Below the pieces are notes generated by a model. It worked only from the letters and a program-made list of their open reading frames with translations, was not told the DNA's origin and did not search any database. The translations under genes and the position numbers were made by a program. Positions 24,301-31,939 of a DNA stretch of 64,000 nucleotides are shown in pieces (position 1 is the first letter of the stretch; every line of letters begins with the position of its first letter). This stretch comes from Rhyacophila brunnea (lineage: Eukaryota > Arthropoda > Insecta > Trichoptera > Rhyacophilidae), in contig JAGYXB010000449.1 of assembly GCA_022495005.1 (NCBI GenBank), positions 372,001-436,000 on the forward strand, in the 5' to 3' direction.

Positions 24301-26488
24301 CGCTGGATTCTGACCTCTGCGCCGACATCTTGAGGGGGATCGAAGAAGCTACTTCGGATCTGGATAATACTCAGGGTTCGTACACTTGCATCATTTTTGT
24401 GACTAAATTTGGTTGAGGTGAAATATTTTTATCAGTGGCAAAGGTTGCCTGTTGGGGGGAGTGAGTGATTTGTAATCTATAGCTGTAATATTAATTGAAG
24501 TAACTTAAAAATAATATCATATATCAGGATTTCAAGTTATACACATTTATATTTTTTATAAAAGTCGATGTATGTATTTTAAAATAGATATAAAAAATAT
24601 TAAAACGATGAATTAGTCAAAAATCTAAACGACAAAAAATCTAAAACTTAATAAACTGAATCTTAATAATAAATGTGACCATAAAATATAATGTAATAAT
24701 AAGATGTGACCCTTCAATGAATTCACATTTTTTTACAATTGTAAGTTTATCTTTAAATTAAAAAAAAAACAAAAAATCTTTTTAATGTTTTCAGATACAT
24801 ATTTATTAATTAATACAGTTGAAATTGTAAATTATCAAAAAAAATCTCAAATTGCAATTTTTCCGCTAGGTTTTCTGCTGGCATGCCTCTCCCCCTTAAG
24901 ATCAAAATTAGCAGACATTCATATCACATCTTTTTTGGAGATTACTACAAGATTGTACTGACGCGGGCCCTCTATCTATCGTTAAGTTTAAAGGCATTCT
25001 GACGCTCTATAGTGATGATTTCCAAATGGTGTTCGAGGTCAAATAAAATTCAGTGTATTTTTAGCGATATTTTAACACATCGAATTATGTAATTGTCGAG
25101 TATCAGCACACAACAATCAAAATTAGCATCACACAACCTTATATTTTAACATGGTAATAACCCCGAAATAAAATAGCTATTAGAGGAAATTTAAGATTTG
25201 TGTTTATCTCATTTATCTGGTCGACCCGCTACGCCTGGCCCCCTTGAGCCCTGGCCCCTAGGCTAGAGCCCTGTCAGCCTCCCTTTGTGGGGGCCATGCA
25301 CCACTGCTCTAAATGATTTAATCCCACAAGTATGTAACACATTTTCCCCAAAATATCCTTTATACGTAATATAATGAGAAAAGACGAGGTATCATAATGA
25401 CACAAACATCTTTGCTACAGATTTTACGGATTATTCAGGTATTCAATGTCATATATCAAACTTCCCGAATTAGTTTATTATGGTCCCATTGTGACCACTT
25501 TCGCCCTTTTACACAATTTGATGGTTTTATTGGTAATATGAAGCTTCGCCGGCAGCCTCATCCTGTAGCAAGTATCAACTAATGTGTAGTGTTTGACAAT
25601 CGTTCAGAATCGGTGGCCAGATTCCGGGGAGGAGGAGCCACCGCTGACTCTTCCATGGACTCACTGGACACGTCTACGGACGGAGAGGCGGAGGGCAGCC
25701 CCGGGCCTCAAGAGGCATCCACCCCTACCCCCACGGTCCAGCAAAGCGACACAGCCGACAATGCTGAGGAGTGCCAACGGGAGACTCTGCCGTGCGCTGA
25801 CACTGGCTTTCATTGGACGCTCACCAACTGGGGGCAAGGTCAGTAATGACACACCATTTTCATTACCAGCTATGTATACGTCGAATAATTTGTCAGAAAA
25901 TTCGTTTGGATAAAAATGCCCATTTACTGGCTAGCTATTTGCACATTACATTTTGCAGACAATAATAATTGTTATGTTTCATCACAACAGCCAATATCAC
26001 GTTTCAGTTAAACCATTAAATAGGGCATCGGTTATGTTCTACTTTTGATTTGTAATAAATTATTATTGTTATCGAAAATTGTTATACAGTCATCTGTTTA
26101 AGCAAAGATGGTCGAAATGGTTTTGAGATTTTTTTTCCAAAGTAGGTACATTCTTCAATAATATTTTGTTTTGTTGTTTTTTGTTTTGTTACGTCAAAAA
26201 AGTATAGCTTTTAACGCACGTACGTAAGTCATAAGTACACACACTGATTTTTTTATTCTGGAATCACGATCAAGGGTTGTAACACATGGAGCTGTTTATT
26301 ATTGTAAATTCTTTGGTGTGACTAAATAAAATCACATAATTCTTTGTTTTGATTTAATTGAAGGTGTGGGAGGGCGGAGACGAAACCAATCGGGCAGCGT
26401 AAGAGTAGACCTGGCGAGCCCGGAAGACGTGACCCTCGACACGGATTCAACCCGAGTCGTGTTCACTACATACGGCACATCTGTCTGA
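6099..26488 (+). CDS. Gene 1: unrecognised multi-pass membrane protein, 20 exons, 5' end missing
   Basis: Exons read: 6099-6314, 8817-8922, 9846-10006, 10415-10562, 11215-11354, 11565-11681, 12783-12912, 14067-14341, 16427-16550, 17494-17614, 18221-18461, 19246-19367, 19717-19870, 20731-20887, 20969-21115, 22265-22532, 23117-23249, 24098-24375, 25608-25838, 26364-26488. All introns are GT..AG, all phases agree, and the total is 1130 residues plus TGA. Residues 1-430 are charged, helical and free of long hydrophobic runs. Hydrophobic segments lie near residues 439-460, 533-581 (probably two passes) and 594-634. Residues 685-800 are charged, with a Glu/Arg-rich helical stretch. The tail (about 920-1130) is rich in Pro, Ser, Thr and acidic residues. 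I do not recognise the family and give no function. The initiator Met is not in the model, because exon 1 starts inside a codon. That this is a real gene is strongly supported by GC-richer exons and unbroken phase. The name and role are unknown. Confidence 0.92.
6490..6617. mobile_element. Short foldback element
   Basis: ACTGGAATTATTATACAATG on the left is matched in inverted form on the right by CATTGTAGAATGATTCCAGT-like sequence (CCACTGTAGAATGATTCCAG). About 128 bp, in a gene 1 intron. A related arm pair is visible at about 13680-13813. Confidence 0.5.
7475..8699 (-). mobile_element. hAT transposon with exact 8-bp target duplication
   Basis: Ends are TAGAGGTGGGAAA on the left and, inverted, TAGAGCTGAGTTGGAAA on the right. 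GTATGCAG flanks both sides (7467-7474 and 8700-8707), an exact 8-bp duplication as expected for hAT. It carries an intact minus-strand BED-finger ORF (7674-7928) but no catalytic region, so it is a 1225-bp internally deleted copy. Confidence 0.88.
7674..7928 (-). pseudogene. N-terminal fragment of hAT transposase (BED zinc finger)
   Basis: 84 codons starting MATKRLSFVWNRSKEIV. The spacing W-x-F-like start, C-x-x-C (AICNVCKI), SNLKK and H near KHPTIH matches the DNA-binding BED finger of hAT transposases (C-x-x-C and a later H). The stop follows after a low-complexity tail. No RNase H-like catalytic domain is present in the element. Confidence 0.7.
8817..8922 (+). CDS. Gene 1 exon
   Basis: The acceptor follows a TTTATTTACAG tract and the donor is CGG|GTAAGA. 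Reads RLLDIVLGMPSLLAHNLDNK, then a Lys/Glu/Arg-rich helix ending LVAELVCR. Ends in phase 0. The exon begins 117 bp after the end of the hAT element that fills part of the preceding intron. Confidence 0.9.
9274..9496. mobile_element. Foldback element with CRE-like palindromes in its arms
   Basis: Left arm GTCACCCGATGACATGACGT, with the right arm its inverted match (ACGTCATGTCGACCGGGCAAC). TGACGTCA-type palindromes occur in both arms. In the intron before 9846. Confidence 0.55.
9846..10006 (+). CDS. Gene 1 exon
   Basis: The acceptor is TTCCAG before 9846 and the donor is CTTAG|GTATTG. Reads PEYIGSLSLLCGFVRRQLRR, then an acidic/basic linker with a Cys pair (ECSRPPCAVPY). Ends with two bases of an Arg codon. 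Confidence 0.9.
10415..10562 (+). CDS. Gene 1 exon
   Basis: The acceptor is TTGTTCAG and the donor is CGG|GTATGA. Encodes an amphipathic helix-rich segment containing RRALPILIGILEKETRGWF and ending QDIER. Ends in phase 0. Confidence 0.92.
11215..11354 (+). CDS. Gene 1 exon
   Basis: The acceptor is TTTCCCGTAG and the donor is CACAG|GTACGA. Reads EVKEAVMREYLQRVYNSVLA, then a Gly/Pro turn (GSGIPDLF) and a second helix. Ends with two bases of an Arg codon. Confidence 0.92.
11565..11681 (+). CDS. Gene 1 exon
   Basis: The acceptor is CGTTTGCAG and the donor is CTCAG|GTAATC. Encodes a strongly charged helix (DNVQRKLDRTKDSLRERLEH) and then LYPVLSRIKSWMESKLR. Likely coiled-coil or helical-bundle material. 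Confidence 0.92.
11803..11975 (+). mobile_element. Non-LTR retrotransposon fragment (RNase H-like tail)
   Basis: An interrupted frame reads LPSPRSVTWFVESPLKRNEL, then LILKLRTGHTMGKRFDVLME and QLCDECD after a stop. This is the pattern of RNase H-to-zinc-knuckle ends in Jockey/Loa-type elements (LRTGH then C-x-x-C). It directly abuts the repeat at 11980. Confidence 0.5.
11980..12343 (+). repeat. Interspersed repeat family D copy 1
   Basis: Shared blocks include TTTCAC-GTGGCA, AGCTTTCTTATCGGAAAGAG-like sequence, CTCCAATTTTATTAGATTCA, CCTAACCTAA and CATTTCACGGTGAAGTGTGA. Four other copies lie at 21291, 29351, 51551 and 54799. The ends have related, partly inverted sequence, suggesting a non-autonomous DNA element. 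Confidence 0.8.
12783..12912 (+). CDS. Gene 1 exon
   Basis: The acceptor is TCTGTTATCAG and the donor is GAG|GTACGA. Reads AAEDVFAQQNAWNAHQEAVS, then CTAHGLTQSAYFIQRDLAF. Ends in phase 0. Confidence 0.92.
13336..13600 (+). mobile_element. 3' end of a non-LTR retrotransposon
   Basis: The frame reads RRFTWLGHVFWMPPKSATLR, CGRPSITLQRCYKSDL and AWRDAQDLVMDRGKWCELV. This is the classic C-terminal region of LINE reverse transcriptases (WLGHV, GRP and the D-R-x-x-W block). It ends with a GAAGAAGAAG tail. Only the last 80 or so residues survive. Confidence 0.75.
13830..13857. repeat. Short near-perfect hairpin
   Basis: CAGCCGCCATTT and AAATGGCGGCTG form a 12-bp stem with a 4-base loop inside a gene 1 intron. 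No transposon ends are visible around it. Confidence 0.6.
14067..14341 (+). CDS. Gene 1 exon
   Basis: The acceptor is TTTGTAG and the donor is CCACAG|GTGGTT. Residues 340-430 carry a Trp-rich run (QWLTQIWLPANWIIRR), a Ser/Thr/Pro segment and a Trp/Arg-rich end (RWPMWRWINYCHR). The open frame continues past the donor to 14423, but the next exon joins in phase at 14341, so that extension is intron. Confidence 0.9.
14342..16426. other. Long gene 1 intron, little visible
   Basis: A weakly tRNA-like segment at about 14690-14760 and AT-rich sequence. No second gene is visible. Confidence 0.45.
16427..16550 (+). CDS. Gene 1 exon, first hydrophobic segment
   Basis: The acceptor is TTTGACAG and the donor is CGCAG|GTAAGT. 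Phase from the previous exon selects the frame TWCWSWNAMFLFGVVIPWC, then SPLSLRALFYMEPFMPDLEL. This is a Trp/Phe-rich candidate membrane segment followed by an acidic stretch. The exon is also open in a second frame, but only this one keeps phase on both sides. Confidence 0.9.
17494..17614 (+). CDS. Gene 1 exon
   Basis: The acceptor is TTTTTTCAG and the donor is ATACAG|GTTCGT. Reads VNGTLFPRKSSVTQTVCSRL, then ISLWRHISKSRTHFETKPDT. It contains NGT, a possible N-glycosylation site if lumenal. A Tigger element sits in the intron just downstream. Confidence 0.91.
17775..18136 (+). mobile_element. Non-autonomous Tigger/pogo element
   Basis: Starts CAGTACACTCTCAGTAAT after TA. Subterminal TAATCCGCCG-type repeats occur at both ends, and the right end is GGATTACTGAGAGAGTAC. 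It matches the ends of the transposase-bearing element at 20092-20662 in opposite orientation. The right tip is mutated, so the second TA is unclear. Confidence 0.75.
18221..18461 (+). CDS. Gene 1 exon, main transmembrane block
   Basis: The acceptor is TGTCTGCAG and the donor is AATAG|GTAAAT. A basic amphipathic lead-in (GLTRHINRMWNYMIK) is followed by about 49 almost uninterrupted hydrophobic residues, enough for two membrane passes, ending VTVYDLDSPDPARRNR. The asymmetry of flanking charge suggests a reentrant or paired-helix arrangement. Confidence 0.93.
18631..18861. mobile_element. 231-bp palindromic MITE
   Basis: Both ends read GGCCATCCA-AGACTGAAACC inward, and the arms stay matched for about 85 bp, including GGTTTAGAACC and ATATATTTTCA. 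In the gene 1 intron after 18461. Confidence 0.75.
19104..19173 (-). repeat. tRNA-like remnant
   Basis: On the minus strand it reads CCCGTAGTTTAATTGGTAAA (box A) and GGTTCAAGTCC (box B) with a tRNA-like spacing. The acceptor ends do not pair and U33 is lacking. A SINE head or tRNA pseudogene in a gene 1 intron. Confidence 0.45.
19246..19367 (+). CDS. Gene 1 exon, last transmembrane segments
   Basis: The acceptor is TTGTTATAG and the donor is TTTACAG|GTATAT. Reads FFIIVEAVIWNILIQGCIQP, then ILALFVAVVLCPIAAFLLFT. One or two further hydrophobic helices. Confidence 0.92.
19717..19870 (+). CDS. Gene 1 exon
   Basis: The acceptor is CTGTTTCAG and the donor is ATAAG|GTAAAA. Begins VGVLRYWIRLGWDAILFQCV (the end of the hydrophobic region), then basic IRKRGRVPSCDSAFVKRIAG, marking the change to a soluble, probably cytosolic part by the positive-inside rule. 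Confidence 0.92.
20092..20662 (-). mobile_element. Tigger/pogo transposon remnant with transposase fragment
   Basis: The ends are CAGTAACTCTCTCAGTAATC and, inverted, CAGTACACTCTCAGTAATCC, each flanked by TA, the Tc1/mariner-type duplication. The minus-strand ORF runs across the middle of the element. Confidence 0.85.
20264..20593 (-). pseudogene. Tigger/jerky-type DDE transposase fragment
   Basis: Contains VYNADETGLFWKLLLRKTYI, then VPKDRITIIMMCFNATATQK and KIWVIGKVRNPKPFKN. NADETGLFW and the CFNA-x-KM-WVIGK run are hallmarks of the pogo/Tigger/jerky DDE domain (first catalytic Asp in NADET). The N-terminal CENP-B-like DNA-binding part and the rest of the catalytic domain are missing. Confidence 0.85.
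20731..20887 (+). CDS. Gene 1 exon
   Basis: The acceptor is TTATGCAG and the donor is CCAAG|GTAACA. Reads PEQALAALESRMELDELASF, then a Gln/Thr-rich stretch and FAQFVEACFGPFSVQLAK. It lies 68 bp after the Tigger remnant at 20092-20662. Confidence 0.92.
20969..21115 (+). CDS. Gene 1 exon
   Basis: The acceptor is GACTTTCCAG and the donor is GAAG|GTTAGA. The intron before it is only 81 bp. A charged helix (EKLERRRRELNLGLSQAIRS) gives coiled-coil character. Phase 0 at both ends. Confidence 0.92.
21291..21690 (+). repeat. Interspersed repeat family D copy 2
   Basis: Begins CGGTTACATGTAAATTGTAC, contains CCTAACCTAACCTAAC and GTGTAAACCGACAAGAACCG and ends near TTTCCGTACACG. In the gene 1 intron before 22265. 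Confidence 0.82.
21901..21968 (+). repeat. tRNA-like sequence (probable tRNA pseudogene or SINE head)
   Basis: 68 nt with a seven-pair acceptor stem (GTGCAGG with TCTGCAC, one G-T pair), box A TGGCTATATTGG and box B GGGTTCGAATCCC with a five-pair T stem, ending CA. It is several bases shorter than a normal tRNA and I cannot fold a normal anticodon arm, so I do not call a functional tRNA. Confidence 0.5.
21997..22180 (+). repeat. tRNA-derived SINE, related to family S
   Basis: Head CGATGGCCTAGCAGTAAGGT with box B GGTTCGAATCC, then TATGGCAAATTCACATATTG, AATAGGTTGAACTAGTGG and ACATCCATTTCCTGT. More diverged than the other copies. In the gene 1 intron before 22265. Confidence 0.75.
22265..22532 (+). 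CDS. Gene 1 exon
   Basis: The acceptor is TAATCTAG and the donor is AAATAG|GTGAGA. Reads IVIQQAAMLLSRFYPLNVIS, then an acidic linker (RMSEEEYWEGRGLSPNDWAG), LAGILYADLFGLDFLTPLGE and a His/Gln/Asp-rich end. Residues 787-875. Confidence 0.93.
23117..23249 (+). CDS. Gene 1 exon
   Basis: The acceptor is GTTCCTCAG and the donor is GAGAAC|GTAATG. Reads EGGPDLLGAVYSPRGNITVQ, then PPCLDVSAFNPRSRLLTTPK. Contains the sequon NIT. Ends with two bases of a Thr codon completed at 24098. Confidence 0.9.
23552..23709 (+). CDS. Possible alternative first exon of gene 1
   Basis: An ATG at 23552 follows an in-frame TAG at 23546. The frame stays open for 52 codons and ends GACAG|GTACAGG, a near-ideal donor. 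It ends with two bases of a codon, exactly the phase needed to join the exon at 24098. Its peptide includes STIKKDQYYVEILLSPKENS and ends GEVMTRDR. It cannot be an ordinary internal exon after 23249: its AG dinucleotides do not fit that phase. I infer an alternative promoter that would give a short soluble product of the gene 1 tail. A chance ORF or a transposon remnant remains possible. Confidence 0.3.
24098..24375 (+). CDS. Gene 1 exon, proline-rich
   Basis: The acceptor is TTGATGCAG and the donor is CAGG|GTTCGT. Begins DVNPTLSWVRGTLPRPTRRP, then a Pro/Ala-rich linker (PARPPQPPVPLPVPHP) and an ordered-looking end (ITVALIIYNRDAETPIPLDS). The Pro-rich part could bind SH3/WW-type domains; that is inference only. 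Confidence 0.91.
25095..25312 (+). repeat. Interspersed repeat, copy 1 (inverted copy at 62967)
   Basis: Shares with 62967-63171 (reverse complement) the blocks GTCGAGTATCA, TTATCT-GGTCGACCCGCTACGCC and CCTTTGTGGG-GCCATGCA. It contains no intact ORF. In a gene 1 intron. Confidence 0.65.
25608..25838 (+). CDS. Gene 1 exon, low-complexity acidic/Ser-Thr tail
   Basis: The acceptor is CGTTCAG and the donor is GCAAG|GTCAGT. Reads SVARFRGGGATADSSMDSLD, a Thr/Pro/Glu-rich disordered segment, then TGFHWTLTNWGQG. Phase matches on both sides. Confidence 0.9.
26364..26488 (+). CDS. Gene 1 terminal exon with stop
   Basis: The acceptor is TTAATTGAAG, with a weak pyrimidine tract. Encodes GGRRRNQSGSVRVDLASPED, then VTLDTDSTRVVFTTYGTSV and TGA at 26486-26488. 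The last residues have a TSV C-terminus, which resembles a class I PDZ ligand (S/T-x-hydrophobic) if read as T-S-V. A 3' UTR follows, and its end is not determined. Confidence 0.9.
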
Positions 26489-27591
26489 GTCGCTTCACTT
26501 CAATGGCAGCTGACGCTCACAATTTCATAAGTGCTTTTGAAGGAGAAGTAAACGCTAGGCTATTTATTTACCGTTATGTTACGACCATATTAGACTACAG
26601 GACCTAATTCCATTCAATCCAACCTGCAGACGTATGTTAATAACACTGTATACTCATTCTATACTCACAATGAGTGTTCATGACACAATTATACCCCCCA
26701 GGTTATTTCCTCAACCTTTTTATGCCGTGACCCAGGTAAGGATAATAGTTTTGGTTTCACGACCCAAAATAGATAACAGAATAATTGAATACATTTTATA
26801 TTTTAATTATACAAAATATATTATCTATATATAAGCCTAGGTGATGATGCGTTGGGAAACTAATATTTGGTCTTCACAGTGAGTTCTAAATGTATATTGG
26901 GTTTCGGCATACTAAAAGTATACACATATAATGCTGTATGATCTGTCAACACTTGTGTGTTATGGTTTCCATGGGTTGGATCCTGTGGTCTAATGCGGCC
27001 GAATGTGTGTACGCCGGTGGATTTTATAAATGTAATTTTAGACATATGTAACATTAAATGCTGTTTGACCTCAAATTAATTAAAATATAACATAGAATAA
27101 GATCCCAGTGTTGCTACAAAGAGCTGATTCTTTTTGTTTATGTAGTCATTAATTAATTTGTCTATGGTTTGTGTTTGGAATGAGACAGCAATAATGTTTT
27201 TTTATTTTTAATTAAATTCTGCGCCTGAGGCTTAGAGCTTAATTGATGATGCATTGGTAAAACTCCATTGTAAACCTTGATTTCTTTTTACACATTGAGA
27301 ATACAATGGTGATTTTTTACAATTAATTTAAGAAAATCTATTAATCTTGATTTATATTTTGCATATTTCATACTATAAAGTTTACATTCTTTCCTAATAC
27401 TTTTACATTACCTACCCAAAAGAAGTATAGGTAATTGAGGAGCTGAGGAATGAAGGAATACAAGTGCATCGGTGACCAAGTTAAGTAAGGTTCTCAGCAC
27501 GTTACGATGTCTAAATCTTACCACAAATACCTGGACGTTTGATATTCAATTGACTGTTTGGACTTGGGGATATAATGCGTTGTAATGTGTT

Positions 27592-27804
27592 GGGCCGAGT
27601 TGTTTAAGCATTGGCTTATAATGTCGTGGGTCTCAGGTTCGAATCCTGGGTCTGGCAAATTGTGTTTGGAGTCGACCATGGACCTAATAGTTTGAGCAAG
27701 TGGCTAACATCTATTTCTCATAAAACAAATCTGTTAATACAACCTCCATCCCGTGTGGTCCTTATGATCCTCTCAGGATCGGACATGGTGAAGTAAGTAA
27801 GTAA
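27592..27804 (+). repeat. tRNA-derived SINE, family S copy 2
   Basis: Box B GGTTCGAATCC is intact. The body and the 3' GGATCGGACATGGTGAAG are followed by a TAAG-repeat tail (AAGTAAGTAAGTAA), a typical simple SINE tail. Confidence 0.85.
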
Positions 27805-27817
27805 TGTGTGAGGACTG

Positions 27818-27960
27818 TACGCCCGTCAATGAGGCAGTGGAGGGACGCACGAGGAATACAGGATGCAGCTGACCACACGCTATGTCTATGCACAAGTATC
27901 GCGACGTGTAATCGTCTACGTCTCATATTCGTGCGTCCATCTGCCTGATTGACGTGCACG
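27818..27960. mobile_element. 143-bp foldback element
   Basis: Left arm CGTCAATGAGGCAGTGGAGG then GACGCACGA. The right arm is its inverted match TCGTGCGTCCATCTGCCTGATTGACG with few mismatches. It follows the SINE at 27592-27804. Confidence 0.6.
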
Positions 27961-29350
27961 TAATAACCGCTCTTTACTCTGTTTGAGATTCCCATGTCCA
28001 AACAGTCCCAGCATTGTGGATTTGTGGATTCTACTTAACTGTTTTTAACATCTGTAAATGAGGTCTTATTTTAAAATGATACATTATTACTATGTATTTT
28101 TAGAAGAAATATTGATAATTTCTCTATGTTTATTAATGTTTTTATTGTGTCAGTCTGGCCGAAACATTCAAATTACATATGTTGTTATGAAAATAATAAT
28201 GCTGTGTAACCAGATGTCTATGGAGTGTAATAAAATGCTTGTAACTTGTCAAAGAAAACGGTCATATTATTATGTTTGAATCACAATCTTTCACGCATAA
28301 ATACTTTTTCTCATTTGTTACTTGTATAGCACTTGCACTCGTTTAATCCTCAGCATTTTAATTAATATTGATGGAAAAAGAATGAATCAGATACCTCTAC
28401 ATTATCCGAGAAATTAAAAAAATGTATTTCGACTAAAATATATTTATCTTTTTTTTTAAATTTAATATTTCGCCATGTTGAAAATCTCCACAATTAATAT
28501 TGCAGCCATATTAGGTGAAAAAAATAATATATATTCAATTAGGTTATTCGTTTAAATTAACGAGATATTAAATTTAATATTACTTATGGTTTGTTTTTTT
28601 TTATTCAATGAAATTTGTGTCCTTCGATAGTTTTATAATAATATTAATTTATATGAAATTATTGAATGCATGAATACGTCATAATATGTATATGGCTTAG
28701 AGCTATAGAGTCTCGTGTGATGCTTTGGCTTGAAGATCAATGTTTTATTATGAGGCTTTTTATATTATAAAATATATTATAATTAATCAATTGATTATAC
28801 CACACACCTGTGAATTGATCTGTCATTAACTCATTTATATTATATTATTATATTCTTTATTAATATAAAATTATAATATGTATCTTAGTGTACCAAATTT
28901 ATTTGGTGAAAACTACTAGGCGTAATGCAATGTGTTGTGGAGTTAATGATGTATGTTCACCGGCAGATGTATAACGTTTGCTATCTTAGATTATTCCTAT
29001 AAGCATCAGGAAAAGGCAGAGTATGCCCACAATTTTCCATGAAATCTTTTAAAAAAGATTACAAAACTACCTTATTTATAATTGGTACGGATAATCGAGG
29101 TGTAATGTTCTTGTAAAAACTCTGTGTAGTACTTATCAGTCACAGTTTAATACGTAACGCGCCCCGCTGTTAAAATTCAATCAAATAATACATATCTACC
29201 TCCTTTTGTTACCTTTCACAAGGCAGAGAGCCATTTTCATGGTTGGTGTATTTAAATAAAGTTAACAAAAAAAAAAATGGTTGGCATATTGCAAACATAT
29301 TTATTATGTACAGAGGTCTGATCATTAAAACAAAATACATACGATTTTTA

Positions 29351-29729
29351 CGGTTACATGTAAATTGTACGTAAAACATTTCACCGTGGCATAGTTCGCC
29401 GTAAGCTTTCTTATCGGAAAGAGATGACCGTATGGCAGATACTATACGGTCTCCAATTTTATTAGATTCAAAATGAACATTAATTCGATTTTCATAGCTG
29501 ATTTAGGCAGAATTCATGAATAAAAACCTACCCTAACCTAACCTGACAATAAATCCAGTATATTGGCTATTTTTAACATTTGTTTGCCGCTGGCTTTTTT
29601 TTATGTCAGTACTATATGACCCAAAGAGGTTGGACAGTCTTTAATATACGGCCGTATATTTCCGATACAACATTTCACGGTGAAGTGTGATACGACGAAC
29701 TGCATACATACAAATTTCCGGACACGGAT
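29351..29729 (+). repeat. Interspersed repeat family D copy 3
   Basis: Begins CGGTTACATGTAAATTGTAC, shares CCAATTTTATTAGATTCA and the GGTGAAGTGTGATACG block and ends TTTCCGGACACGGAT. An internal block (AAACCGACAAGAACC) is deleted relative to copies 1 and 2. Confidence 0.82.
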
Positions 29730-29868
29730 TTTTTCCATGTTAATCTAAAATACAGAAAAGGGGGCTAAGGAGTGAAGTATGTTTATCTTCGGCCTGAAAA
29801 CAATGTTGAATTTACTTCATAATTGTAACACAACACACATTTGTTACTACATGTACAGAAGTTTAATA

Positions 29869-30265
29869 GCGCCTGTACACGTGCATGGATTTACTGTCGG
29901 CAATAGTGCTTATTTTAAACTATCATGACAATAACTGTTTACACATAATCCTAAACTATAAACTCGCCAATCTCATTCTTTAAGAGTAAGCGAGGCACGA
30001 TGTTGATAGTACTATTTTGATAGGAATTGATGACAGGACAGGACTATTGAAAATCGGTTAACCCCAAAATGAATAAGTAGTCCGCTTTTTTACTGGCAGG
30101 TTCGCCATTGTTCTACTGCGCAGGCACAGATCCTAGTTGCGCGTTTAATCCAAAACCTTCCAAACTTGTTTGATTCATGCACGCAATCTTGCTAACTGCA
30201 GGATAATACATGTTTACTCATACATTTTCTTACTGTGAACAATAAATCCATGCACGTGTAAATGA
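29869..30265. mobile_element. Foldback element with GCCTGTACACGTGCATGG ends
   Basis: The left end is TGTACACGTGCATGGATTTAC and the right end is its inverted match (TAAATCCATGCACGTGTAAA). A related inverted copy ends at about 40738 (AAATCCATGCACATGTACAGG). Confidence 0.6.
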
Positions 30266-30764
30266 AGTATAATTGTAGATTTCAGCCATTTTGCACTTTC
30301 ACTGTGCGTTGGACTTTATGAAACTTTTGTGTGATATAAAATCACATATGTTACAAATTTTATAACTACAACCAATACAATTGTGCAGATGGTATACTGA
30401 TAATATGACTGATTGATTCAGTTTTAATTACGGGGTGCTTTTACTTTGAAACTTGTACTGGTAATACTTAAGAAACTTGATAATAATAATGTCACTTTTT
30501 CATGTTTATAATGCAATATATGGATTAAAGGCAAAATTACAATTAACAAAGTTAATCCAAAGTCCAAATGGCTAATACAGGAAAATAAGCATAAAAGACA
30601 TGTGATATCCTCTTTTGAGCATTGTGTAACATGATACAAAAAACATAAATATAAAAAATTATATCTTTTGTATCCATTTGTAATAATCCAATAGATGTTG
30701 CCACTTTGGAAAATCAATACATAATTACATATTATTAATATTGGTTTTTTTTTATAATTATGGT

Positions 30765-30935
30765 TTGGTTTCGCAGGGTTTAAATGAATTTAAAAGACTA
30801 ACCAACACCATCTGCAAATAAATTGTAGTCTTATTTCAATGAAAACAAATACGTACGACTGATAAATTTTAGTGTGTACTATTTATGGCGGATCTAAACA
30901 ACCGACCTCCACCCTTCGCCACTGGAGGATACAGT
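30765..30935 (+). repeat. Interspersed repeat family E copy 2
   Basis: GGTTTGGTTTCGCAGGGTTT, then GACTAACCAACACCATCTGC, GAAAACAAATACG and CGACCTCCACCCTTCGCCAC. Confidence 0.7.
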
Positions 30936-31830
30936 GTATCCCAAAAAAAACTTGGCATATTATTATTAAAAAGTTTGTACAATAACATTATTCATTCTAC
31001 GTTATACCTGCACGGTGGAACGTATTAATTCCAGCTGAACTGAAATCATTATGAAAGATAAGTGGTAGGTTATAAATGAATGTCTTTGTAAACTCGTAAT
31101 AATGCGAGTTTAGTAATAATTATATAATGGAATTTTTACAATATCACACAAACTAAATGTGAGCAAACGAGCTGTGCAAGAACTGACTGTGCCGTAGATG
31201 CTCCAAGTGTTAAATTTTTTAACAAGAATGTCAAATTAAAGCGTAAATTAGGCGACAAGAAATGTATAACCTTAAATATTAACATTATATTATAATGCAT
31301 AGATTTTACTATGGTAATTGAATACTTGGAAGCGTGTTGCTATTACAAAAAATTGCCTTTTTTTATATGAAGTCTTTTTATTTATAATGGATCTGAAATT
31401 TTTTATCATTGTCTGTGGTTTGAATGTACTGTTGCAATTATTGTTTGTTAAGAGAAGTTTAATAGAGTTTTATTAAATAACGTGAATGTAATGCGACATA
31501 CCAGTCAAATTTAAAAAATTTAAAGTCTGCAACTAAAATTTAATATCTAAGACATATTCGACGAAAGTGGTATTTACTAAATCTTGACAGGAAGGCCATA
31601 CAACATTAGAAACAAATACATATTTCTGTATTTTATATTCTTATTTTTTGCACAACGACGGCTTCCTATTGGTTGAATAGTATCAAAATATCTTATTAAA
31701 AGGTAAAAGATTACGTAATCATTTTTACTCCTAATCGGAGCATATAAACGTTTACATGGTGGTTTCTATACCATTTACTTACCACTGTGTCTTTGCTTTG
31801 GATCAAACACATATTGATTATGCTATACGT

Positions 31831-31900
31831 GTGATTCGAACCCATGATCCACAACTTTAGATGGGAGCGGTCTGGCATTACTCCACAATAGTATATCTCG
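31831..31900 (-). repeat. tRNA-like SINE head
   Basis: Minus strand has box B (ATGGGTTCGAATCAC) and an upstream GTGGAGTAATGCCAGACC block resembling box A. It is diverged. No SINE body shared with family S is seen. Confidence 0.35.
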
Positions 31901-31939
31901 TTTCTTCTATCTTATAGTCCGCACCTTACAAGGATTCTT

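Larger units (their letters stand above)
26489..31900. other. Gene 1 3' flank and intergenic repeats
   Basis: The first kilobase may be 3' UTR. ATTAAA at 27211 and AATAAA at 28229 are the nearest poly(A)-like signals, and neither is decisive. The rest holds the SINE, MITEs, family D copy 3 and family E copy 2 listed separately. Confidence 0.4.
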
